A stretch of DNA of 35,662 nucleotides. Origin: Victivallales bacterium. GTDB taxonomy: Bacteria; Verrucomicrobiota; Lentisphaeria; Victivallales; GWF2-38-69. Where the stretch lies: the NCBI GenBank assembly GCA_021733985.1, contig JAIPJT010000027.1, forward strand, positions 1 to 35,662, given 5' to 3'. Each line of letters starts with the position of its first letter. The first letter of the stretch is position 1. The position numbers and the translations under genes were made by a program. Below, one piece after another: positions 8,707 through 15,983 of the stretch. The notes beneath the pieces are model-generated. The model saw only the letters and a program-made list of their open reading frames with translations, made no database searches and was not told where the DNA came from.

Positions 8707-9816
8707 ATGAAAATATTGATGTCTGGAATAACCGGCTTAGTAGGGAGTGCATTTGTTACTGAGCTTTTTCGAAATCGGGATGATGTTGAAATTATAGCTC
8801 TTGTGAGGGGAAAGGGCCCCGCAGGCGCCAAAGAAAGAGTTGACTCAGTTATTAAAGAACAGCTTAACTATGACAAAGAAGGAGGTTCAGCTGAAAAAAT
8901 ACTTAAAAAAATAACTGTTGTTCCTCATGTTGCACCTAATCCTTTTACAGAAGAACAGTTTGCATTATTCAGTGGAGTAGATACTATCTTTCATTGCGCC
9001 GCTGATGTTAATCTGGGTAAAGACAAAAAGGGGTTGACATATAAGTGCAACTTCGAAGGTACTAAAAATATGGTCGAAACCGCTAAAAAACTAAATGTAA
9101 ATAAGTTACATTTTGTAAGCACAGCATATGTAGCCGGAAAAGCCCAGGGAATTATCAAAGAGGACGGTCTTGTTCCTAATAATGAGTTTAACAATCCATA
9201 TGAAAGAAGCAAATATGACGCCGAGACTTTATTGAGGAATTCCGGTATACCTTTTAACATATACAGACCTTCAATTATCATCGGCAGCCTGTCTGATGGC
9301 AGAATCAGAAAACCCCTCGCTTTTTACAGGCTTTGTGACTTTATGGCAAAAATAAAAAAGCTTATGTCTGCAAAAAAATTCATGAGTCCAAAAAAAGAAA
9401 TTTATCTGCCAATCAGAATTGAATCACATATGTCAAAAAGTGTATATTTTGTCCCTATTGATTATGTACAGAGAACTATTACTAATTTATTTTTAAAAGG
9501 GATAAAAAATAAGACTTACCACATTACAGGAGAAGGCCCGGCTTCTGTGAAGGACATACAGGATGTAGTCTGTTCAATACTGAAAATCAAAGGACTTAAA
9601 GTTGTTAAAGAAATTAAGAATCCAACCTCCACTGAGAGGCTGATGCATAAATATATCGGCGATCTGCTCCCCTACTTTTCAGCAGAAATGAAATTTGATA
9701 TCAGCAATGTAAAAGAAGAGTTAGGAGAGAATGATCTAAATTGGGAAGTTTCTTATGATACATTATATGGAATACTGAAAGAATATTTTCATACCAGGTT
9801 CCCGGAACTGTTTTAA
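8707..9816 (+). CDS. NAD(P)-dependent reductase/epimerase, SDR superfamily
   Basis: This is a 369-residue extended short-chain dehydrogenase. The N-terminal Rossmann motif is GITGLVGSAF (about 7-16; the TGxxGxxG pattern), followed by a VRG segment like that of thioester-reductase or male-sterility (NAD_binding_4) proteins. The catalytic Tyr and Lys are in NPYERSKYDAE (about 160-170), and a serine lies upstream in HFVSTAYVAG. The C-terminal third probably binds the substrate. Family members reduce fatty-acyl thioesters or epimerise sugars; the sequence alone does not choose between them. The gene is alone behind its own promoter, so context does not help. No membrane segment is evident. Confidence 0.85.
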   Translation: MKILMSGITGLVGSAFVTELFRNRDDVEIIALVRGKGPAGAKERVDSVIKEQLNYDKEGGSAEKILKKITVVPHVAPNPFTEEQFALFSGVDTIFHCAADVNLGKDKKGLTYKCNFEGTKNMVETAKKLNVNKLHFVSTAYVAGKAQGIIKEDGLVPNNEFNNPYERSKYDAETLLRNSGIPFNIYRPSIIIGSLSDGRIRKPLAFYRLCDFMAKIKKLMSAKKFMSPKKEIYLPIRIESHMSKSVYFVPIDYVQRTITNLFLKGIKNKTYHITGEGPASVKDIQDVVCSILKIKGLKVVKEIKNPTSTERLMHKYIGDLLPYFSAEMKFDISNVKEELGENDLNWEVSYDTLYGILKEYFHTRFPELF

Positions 9817-10278
9817 ACTAATATTTAACCCTGGTACTGTTTTATACTTTTCTGAAACATTAATAATTATATCAGGGTAAGTCTTTTATTTAATTGAAAA
9901 AATATAGTCGATTTACAAGCAAATAAACGAATCTGTTTGTCACGTTATAGATATAGTCGAAAGCAGAGAAGATTTTTTATCATTCACCCTGCCTGCCGGT
10001 TATGAAAAAATAAGTTATATTTCCTGAATGTCACTGCTTGGGTTTTATATACCCAAAACGATTTGGTTTATATATCCGTATCGAATGATATGTTCGAAAA
10101 ATAAAGTTTATGTCCAAGTTCATTTACGAAGGACAAAAACCATTCCGACTTCGTCTTCGCTATTGCGGAACTACGCCGGATTAAAAAAATCGCATACACT
10201 TGTGTATAACTTCAATAAAAAACCTCCGGGCGGCAGCAAATAATACCTGAATACAAATATAATCAGTTTTTTGTATTA
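9817..10278. other. Spacer after reductase gene, mostly repeat
   Basis: No convincing gene lies here. A 71-codon open frame at 10028-10243 is made almost entirely of the dispersed repeat at 10038-10210, so I do not call it. CACCCTGC at 9985-9992 resembles one arm of the GC-rich island near 4687. Confidence 0.5.
10038..10210 (+). repeat. Dispersed modular repeat, copy A
   Basis: The element begins with the hairpin TTGGGT...ACCCAA, then carries ACCCAAAACGATTTGGTTTA and ends with ATACAC-TT-GTGTAT. It matches copy B (32237-32377, opposite orientation) in blocks. Relative to B it lacks a 22-base palindromic module and has about 40 extra bases (10140-10182) containing TTCCG/CGGAA arms. Confidence 0.6.
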
Positions 10279-10662
10279 CTATTCGAAATCATCCAAAAGG
10301 CTGTACTCTTTAGGTGTCAGAAGCAGTTCGAGTTCATCTACATCATCATATTCCATTTCAAACAGCCAACCATCTTCATAACATGACAAATGTAGCGGTT
10401 TTGTATCATGTCTTAGAATATTATTTATTTTGGTCACCCGGCCGGTAAGTGGAGCATATATTTCCTGTACTCCACCGGGATAGTGAAGAATTCCGCATTC
10501 TATTTCCATTTCAAGCTCGTCATTTCTCCTTGGGAACTCTACTTCATCTATAGCTCCGAGAATATTTAAAAGTTCTTCAGTAACTCCTACAACGGCTGTA
10601 TCCTCTTCTATTTTTAACCACAAGTGATATTTAGTATATAGCAAATCTTCAGGAAATAACAT
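10279..10662 (-). CDS. GcvH-fold protein lacking the lipoyl lysine
   Basis: This 127-residue protein has the glycine-cleavage H protein fold. The YTKYHLWL start matches YT..HEWl, then VGVTEELLNILG matches VGIT..A...LG, and IYAPLTGRVTKIN matches iyaP.sG.v.evN, followed by GWLFEM. The usual ESVK segment that carries the lipoylated lysine is replaced by ECGILHYPGGVQE, longer by about five residues and without lysine, so it cannot be lipoylated at the normal place. I choose the ATG at 10662 because GAGG lies just upstream; GTG at 10668 is the alternative. No other glycine-cleavage gene is near. It lies 138 bp downstream of the pseudokinase-EAL gene on the same strand and may share its transcript. 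Its function is unknown; a regulatory or scaffold role is inference. Confidence 0.75.
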   Translation of the reverse strand: MLFPEDLLYTKYHLWLKIEEDTAVVGVTEELLNILGAIDEVEFPRRNDELEMEIECGILHYPGGVQEIYAPLTGRVTKINNILRHDTKPLHLSCYEDGWLFEMEYDDVDELELLLTPKEYSLLDDFE

Positions 10663-10807
10663 TCTCACCTCTTTTTTTTGTCTTTATAATTAGATGAAAC
10701 AAAGTTTGAAGCCTTTTCAACAAACAATTAAATCATGCATTGATTAGGATATTATAAGTTAGCTGTAAGGATTTCAAATCCCAAAAAGACAAAACAAATA
10801 AATTATT

Positions 10808-12604
10808 TCACTTTTTCTTTTGCTTTAAAAGTAGTTCTGTAATTTCATTTTCGGTTTTGGGTGCATAAAAATAATACCCCTGGGCGAGTGAACAGCCAAT
10901 TTTTGAAAGAAAATTAACCTGTTTTCTGTTTTCAACTTTTTCCGCTATTGTCGGTACTGAAAGAAAGTTTCCGAAAGCTATAATACTGTCAAAAGCTTCC
11001 TGCTGTTTCATCGCTTTTTTAATATCTTTTATGTAACTCTCATTAATTTTCAAAGAATGCAAGCGCAAACTCGAATGTTCTTTTTTTATAGACTGAAACT
11101 TGTTTGTTAAATCAGCCAGAGAAATTCTCGTATTAAAAAATTTTGCAAAATCAGCATATCTACTTTTTGATAAACTTACTTCAGGTGATGAAGAGAGCTC
11201 GGATATCTCAAATACAAGCTGTTTGTAATCTATATTATATTTATCAATAATCTTTAAAAAAGTATCTTCAAAACCTTTATCCCTTAACTGTGAAGGCGAA
11301 ATATTTATAGTAATATAAATATCATTTATCCCTAACCTTGTCCACTTTGCAATTTGAGCACATGCAGAGTCCAGAGCCCATATACCAAGTTCATTTATTA
11401 AATCTTCCTTTTCAGCCTGGGGTATAAAATTTGCAGGTGGAATCTTGCCAAGAGGTGAAAACCATCTTAGATACGCTTCAACTCCAACTATTTTGTTGTA
11501 TTTTAATTCCACAATAGGCTGATAATGCAATGTTAACTCTTTTTTCTTTATTGCATTTTTCAAACTAGGATTCCCCATGTCAATTACAGCTTTCTCTGTC
11601 CGCGATTTAATATTATTATATATTTTCATTTTTTTTTGTTTTTCCAGTGTTGCTTCGATAAAATTCAACCTTGCTATAAATTTAGCCGCAGTAGGACGCC
11701 GGACAGGATATGGTTCAAGCATTGATTCAATTAATTCTGCATATTCAGGGGCAATATCATTTCTTATGAGATCTATACTTACCGGCTGTTTATAAGGTAT
11801 TTGTTTTTTCTCAGTACTATCTCCATTGGGTCTTCTGATTCTTGTATATATTATCTGGTCATCAGTATCACCTTCAAATGGATATTTCCCTGTTAATATA
11901 TAATAAAGCATGACCCCAAGACTAAAAATATCACCTTTGTTCTCCTCTTTATTCTTTTCAGCCTTTTCGGGACTGATATAGTATTTAAGTTCCGGAAAAG
12001 AAGTTTTTATTTTTGTCTTATGTAAATAAGTAACTCTGCTTATAAGAAGATTTTGTATTTTAACTTTTCCTTCATTGTCAATTATGATATTATCCGGGCA
12101 TATATTGTGATGAACAAAGCCTTTATTATGCAGATAATTCAAAATGCTTCCAATAGTTTTAAAAGCACCGAAGACACTTTCTGCCTCAAACTCCCCTAAC
12201 TCGTTTGGATTGTAATCGGAAAATTTAAAATATTCAAAATCCGGTTCTGTAGTGTAAAATGTATTTTCCAGCTCCCCATAATCCAGAATTGGAGGAATAC
12301 CGGAATGTTGGAGAATATGAAAAATATCACTTGTTTCATTTTTACAGTATCCTAGACAATCACGAAAACCGGAAAATTTTTTCTTAAGAACTGTAAGAAT
12401 TATATTTTTTTTACTTTTTGAATCATACCCCTTATATTTGTAAAAAAAATCATGCTCTTCAAGCACTTCGGTAAGCTGAAAGTGTCCATAAATCATAGGA
12501 ACAATGAGTTCTGTATTGCATTTTCTGCATTTTATTCTGGTAAACGGCTGCAGTTTTTCAAAGTTATTAACTGTATTACAATTAGGGCAAATTCCCGAAA
12601 CCAT
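10808..12604 (-). CDS. Zinc-ribbon, pseudokinase and degenerate EAL fusion protein
   Basis: This is a 598-residue cytoplasmic multidomain protein. A zinc ribbon has C6, C9, C26 and C29. A Ser/Thr-kinase-like domain (about 40-315) keeps the fold signatures SPE (211-213), GDIFSLGV (224-231) and RRPTA. It lacks the glycine loop, the VAIK lysine (ILTVL instead), the HRD aspartate and catalytic lysine (HHNICPDN, 165-172) and the DFG aspartate (KIQN). An EAL domain (about 347-597) keeps E376, N434, E555 and QGY, but the DDFG metal site is degraded to LADLT and KID is KIN. Both enzymes are therefore probably inactive, and the protein may sense or scaffold, perhaps through c-di-GMP. AGGAG precedes the start. 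Confidence 0.85.
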   Translation of the reverse strand: MVSGICPNCNTVNNFEKLQPFTRIKCRKCNTELIVPMIYGHFQLTEVLEEHDFFYKYKGYDSKSKKNIILTVLKKKFSGFRDCLGYCKNETSDIFHILQHSGIPPILDYGELENTFYTTEPDFEYFKFSDYNPNELGEFEAESVFGAFKTIGSILNYLHNKGFVHHNICPDNIIIDNEGKVKIQNLLISRVTYLHKTKIKTSFPELKYYISPEKAEKNKEENKGDIFSLGVMLYYILTGKYPFEGDTDDQIIYTRIRRPNGDSTEKKQIPYKQPVSIDLIRNDIAPEYAELIESMLEPYPVRRPTAAKFIARLNFIEATLEKQKKMKIYNNIKSRTEKAVIDMGNPSLKNAIKKKELTLHYQPIVELKYNKIVGVEAYLRWFSPLGKIPPANFIPQAEKEDLINELGIWALDSACAQIAKWTRLGINDIYITINISPSQLRDKGFEDTFLKIIDKYNIDYKQLVFEISELSSSPEVSLSKSRYADFAKFFNTRISLADLTNKFQSIKKEHSSLRLHSLKINESYIKDIKKAMKQQEAFDSIIAFGNFLSVPTIAEKVENRKQVNFLSKIGCSLAQGYYFYAPKTENEITELLLKQKKK

Positions 12605-12758
12605 ATTAATTCTCCTCTAAACAAAATAAATTCATTTTGGATATTGTTCTTTTAATTCTCGTTCAAACATATTATAATAATTCAAATATTAAAATAATTT
12701 GTTCTATAATTTTATATCCCGATTATTTTTAAATTAATCTGCAATCAGTTAAGTAAAA

Positions 12759-13436
12759 ATGCAATTCACTGTATATTTAAAAAATAAAAAATTTGGCCCG
12801 GTCAATCGCTCCGTTTTGGCAAAATGGGTCAAAGAGGGTAGAGTACTTCCAAATACTAAAATAAACAACATCTCAGAAGGACGCATTTACAGAGTACGGG
12901 ATTTAAATTTTCTGGAAGATGCTTTTGACTGGCAGGCGAAAAGTTTTGAGTCGCCACTGGCCGGGAATCCCGACCTCTCAGAAAATTTAGCTGAAGATTT
13001 TCAAAATAACGGCGAAGATTTTACTCGAAGATGTACTAAAACTGTTCCCGCTCCTTTTTATATTAGACTCGAAGCAGCATTTTTTGATGTATTAATACTC
13101 ATATCAGTGAATTTACTTATCGCAATTGCAGTTTTGTCTCAACAACTGAATAATTCCGATATATTTCCCTATATTACAATTCCAATAATTTTTTTTACTG
13201 TAATAATTTACTATACTTTCTGCCTAAACTTTTTTAAATGCACATTAGGTATGAGAATCTTAGGATTAAAGTTAATTTCATTTAGAGAAACGGCCCGAGA
13301 AAAAAAAATATTCAGGGTGTATATATATACGATGATTATGATTGTCTGCTTTTTTCTGAATTTAATAACTGTTGTTTTATTAAATACAAGGTGGCTCTGC
13401 CAGGATATCATTACCGGTATGACAGTTTGTAAATAG
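12759..13436 (+). CDS. GYF-like plus RDD-domain membrane protein
   Basis: This 225-residue protein has two parts. Residues about 1-55 (FTVYLKNKKFGPVNRSVLAKWVKEGRVLPNT) look like a GYF_2/DUF4339-type domain, a small soluble module usually placed before membrane proteins. After an acidic linker, residues about 98-225 form an RDD domain with about three transmembrane helices, with RLEAAFFD opening the first, CTLGMRILGLKLI in the middle loop, and QDIITGM at the end. RDD proteins are poorly defined; some are implicated in sodium or proton transport. It is divergent from the pseudokinase-EAL gene across a 154-bp shared regulatory space. The Shine-Dalgarno sequence is weak. Confidence 0.8.
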   Translation: MQFTVYLKNKKFGPVNRSVLAKWVKEGRVLPNTKINNISEGRIYRVRDLNFLEDAFDWQAKSFESPLAGNPDLSENLAEDFQNNGEDFTRRCTKTVPAPFYIRLEAAFFDVLILISVNLLIAIAVLSQQLNNSDIFPYITIPIIFFTVIIYYTFCLNFFKCTLGMRILGLKLISFRETAREKKIFRVYIYTMIMIVCFFLNLITVVLLNTRWLCQDIITGMTVCK

Positions 13437-13665
13437 GATTTTACTGCTCCCTAGTAATTTCCTTTAAAAAAAGCAACAGTGCAATAGTTTTTATGTCAAT
13501 ATTCCTGAATATTATAAAAAAAAACAAAAACTAGTTTTAGTTTTATATGTTTTTTTATTACAGTATTTGCAACTTTAAAAATTTGATTTATATTCGTAAG
13601 CTCTGTTTTAAGGTTAGATTATTATAAATTAAAATTAATATAACAGTTTTAAAGGAGAACGTTTA

Positions 13666-13980
13666 ATGTATGCGATAATAGAAACAGGCGGAAAACAGTA
13701 TAAAGTAAATTCAGGAGATATTATCAATATAGAACGACTGGAAGATAATGAGCCGGGTAAAAAAATAGAATTTGACAAAGTACTTGCTGTTGGTGAAGGT
13801 AATGATTTAAAAGTTGGCACCCCTTACGTAAATGAAGCAAAAGTTGAGGCAGAAATATTAGAAGAATTTCGCGGCAACAAAGTTATTGCTTTTAAAATGA
13901 AAAAGCGCAAAGGGTATCGCAAGACTAAGGGTCACAGACAAAATTTATTGAAAGTAAAAATATCAAACGTAACAGTATAA
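13666..13980 (+). CDS. rplU: Ribosomal protein L21
   Basis: This is the 104-residue large-subunit protein L21. It opens with the diagnostic MYAIIETGGKQYKV and contains the family's RNA-binding segment KMKKRKGYRKTKGHRQ near residues 81-96. The start has a clear GGAG ribosome-binding site at 13654-13657. In most bacteria rplU is followed by rpmA (L27) and often obgE. Here a strong terminator follows at once and the next gene is LpxC-like, so the usual cluster has been broken up. The 228-bp upstream spacer is AT-rich and presumably holds its promoter. Confidence 0.97.
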   Translation: MYAIIETGGKQYKVNSGDIINIERLEDNEPGKKIEFDKVLAVGEGNDLKVGTPYVNEAKVEAEILEEFRGNKVIAFKMKKRKGYRKTKGHRQNLLKVKISNVTV

Positions 13981-14010
13981 AAATTACAGTTAATACATAT
14001 TTTTATTTCA

Positions 14011-14035
14011 AGCAGCTTTAAGCTGCTTTTTTTTT
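14011..14035 (+). terminator. Rho-independent terminator of rplU
   Basis: AGCAGC-TTTA-AGCTGCT forms a compact stem immediately followed by a run of T residues to 14035. It lies 30 bases after the rplU stop codon. Confidence 0.9.
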
Positions 14036-14138
14036 ACCTATACAACAGTTTTTTTTCATTTTGATTATTTTTATTTAATGCTTATCTTTAATATAATAGT
14101 TTACAAAATTAAATTCAGAAATTGAAGGTTGGATTTAT

Positions 14139-15173
14139 ATGAGACCTTACGGAAAAGTCTTAAAGGGAAATTTAAATCAAATTGAACAAGATTTTGCTGA
14201 GTTTTCAAATATCAAGCTCGATTTAAATCTATTAAGTGAGCAGCAAGGTTCTCATGAATTAAATCAAAAACAGCATACTATATCAAAAGAAGTGATGGTT
14301 TCCGGAAAAGGAACCTTTAACAGTAAAAAAAACAGAACACTTAAGTTTTGTCCGACAGACAAAGAGGGCTGGTGGTTTAAGAGAACAGATATTTCAGGGC
14401 AGAATCTTATAAAGGTTGATTACTCCAACGCATCAACTGCAAATTTTGGCGGAGTAAACAATATAACCCTCAGCAACAGCCAAAACAGTGACGCATTCGT
14501 CAGGCTTACCGAACACATTATTGCCTTGAAAACAGCTGTTGGAATAGATAATCTTATTATCGAAATAAATTCCATGGACCCCCCCTTATTTAATAAAGGA
14601 AGTATCGATATTATTGAAACATTAAAGAAAGCAGGTCGAAAAAAACAGGATAAAAAGCTAAAATACCGCAGCGTAAAAGAAAGAGTTATTATGGGATTCG
14701 GAAATAGAGGTTTTTTAATGCTCGAACCACCCCAGAAAAATAACAAAACGCTGGAAATAGACTGTGCGATCAATTACCCGGATAATATTATCGGGAAACA
14801 AAGAATTAGGATTCCTGTAACAGCAAAAATTTTTAAAAAAGGCGCTGTAGCAAGGACAAATACTTCTTTGAAACATGCAGCTTTATGTAAAACCATCGGT
14901 AAACTGCACCCTTCTACATCTAATCTCGGTTATAATTCAAAAAATGTTTTAATATTTGGTAAAAAAAAGTACTACAATACTCCGAGGCTTATAGAAAACA
15001 ATAAAGTGCTTGAACCAATCTGGCATAGAGCAGTGTTGGACCTGCTTGCCGCAGCAGCTTTAATCCCTGACGGTATTCTAATAGGTAAGCTTACTTCATA
15101 TAAAGCAGGCCATACCCAGGACGTCGAATTTATAAAAGAATTATACAATAACGAAATGCTTGTTAGATGCTAA
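14139..15173 (+). CDS. Divergent LpxC-family deacetylase homologue
   Basis: LpxC removes the acetyl group from UDP-3-acyl-GlcNAc in the first committed step of lipid A synthesis. This 344-residue protein aligns along its length. After a 45-residue N-terminal extension come HTISKEVMVSGKG (QrTl...v.G.G), TEHIIAL with E125 and H126 (catalytic Glu and first zinc His), and GIDNLIIEI. The C-terminus has EPIWHRAVLD (H296, D301) and KAGH (H325). Oddities are that the HSG motif after GxG is lost (TFNSK), the second His and the Asp are spaced HxxxxD instead of HxxxD, and the lysine after the His is Arg. It may be a genuine but divergent LpxC or a paralogue with another substrate. It overlaps the next gene by 7 bases. 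Confidence 0.78.
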   Translation: MRPYGKVLKGNLNQIEQDFAEFSNIKLDLNLLSEQQGSHELNQKQHTISKEVMVSGKGTFNSKKNRTLKFCPTDKEGWWFKRTDISGQNLIKVDYSNASTANFGGVNNITLSNSQNSDAFVRLTEHIIALKTAVGIDNLIIEINSMDPPLFNKGSIDIIETLKKAGRKKQDKKLKYRSVKERVIMGFGNRGFLMLEPPQKNNKTLEIDCAINYPDNIIGKQRIRIPVTAKIFKKGAVARTNTSLKHAALCKTIGKLHPSTSNLGYNSKNVLIFGKKKYYNTPRLIENNKVLEPIWHRAVLDLLAAAALIPDGILIGKLTSYKAGHTQDVEFIKELYNNEMLVRC

Positions 15174-15874
15174 AAAAGGAAAATTGGAAATTATTTAATG
15201 ACATTAAACATTCTCCCTATGAAAATATGGCTATAGATGAGTCTATACTTGAGGAATGTTTTAAAATAAAAACACCTATACTAAGATTTTACGGGTGGGA
15301 TAGAAAATCCGCTTCTGTAGGTTACATCCAGAAATTTTCCGCCGTTCCTGAAAACCTGGGTTATACGGTAGTAAGACGCCCTACAGGAGGAGGTGTCGTT
15401 TACCACGATATAGATATGACCTATACTGTAACAGTTCCTAAAGGACATTGGATAGAAAATTTAAACAGAATCGAAAGCTATCATATAATCCACAAAACTA
15501 TTATTAAATCTTTTTACTCTCTTGGAATAGAAAGTTCTCTCGTAAATTATGATACTAAAAATGAGAACAGAATGACTACACAGTGCTTTGTCTCTCCAAC
15601 AAAATATGATGTTGTGCTTAACAATGAGGTTTCATCAAAAGCGGCCGGAGCTGCCCAGCGAAGAACTAAACACGGTATTTTGCATCAGGGCAGCATAGTT
15701 TTAAAAAGTATTGACATAATTAAACCGAATTTGAAGGATAAAATAATTCAGTCATTTTCAGAGGACCTCTGTATTAAATTTGAAGAATTTACCTTGAATG
15801 AAATATTAAAAACAAAAATAAAAGAGCTTGTTGAAAAAAAATATTCTTCCGATAAATGGAATAGAATGCGTTAA
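15167..15874 (+). CDS. Lipoate/octanoate-protein ligase family protein
   Basis: This 235-residue protein belongs to the biotin/lipoate ligase (LplA/LipM/LipL) family, which attaches lipoate or octanoate to carrier-protein lysines. The signature VVRRPTGGGVVYHD lies at about 67-80. A second conserved block, CFVSPTKYDVV then SSKAAGAAQRRTKHGILHQGSI (about 140-178), contains the conserved lysine and the cysteine seen in LipM-type octanoyltransferases. The C-terminal accessory domain of full LplA is absent, so an octanoyl/lipoyl transferase role is as likely as ATP-dependent ligation. Its ATG lies inside the end of the LpxC-like gene (ATGCTAA), so the two are translationally coupled. The only candidate carrier in the window lacks the lipoyl lysine. 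Confidence 0.88.
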   Translation: MLKKENWKLFNDIKHSPYENMAIDESILEECFKIKTPILRFYGWDRKSASVGYIQKFSAVPENLGYTVVRRPTGGGVVYHDIDMTYTVTVPKGHWIENLNRIESYHIIHKTIIKSFYSLGIESSLVNYDTKNENRMTTQCFVSPTKYDVVLNNEVSSKAAGAAQRRTKHGILHQGSIVLKSIDIIKPNLKDKIIQSFSEDLCIKFEEFTLNEILKTKIKELVEKKYSSDKWNRMR

Positions 15875-15983
15875 TTTAGAACTATTCGGAAAAAGTTAAT
15901 GCTCTACAAAAGCGGTTTATATCTTTTTATGAGATATACGACGCTGCAATATCAATTATTTATATAATTTAATTTTTTATATT

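Noticed and set aside
10028-10243. 71-codon open frame
   Set aside because: It lies within the dispersed repeat that has copies elsewhere in the opposite orientation, and it has no ribosome-binding site or protein-like pattern.
15915-15940. ATATCT/AGATAT hairpin after the lipoate ligase gene
   Set aside because: It is AT-only with little stability and has no U-tract, so it is too weak to call a terminator.
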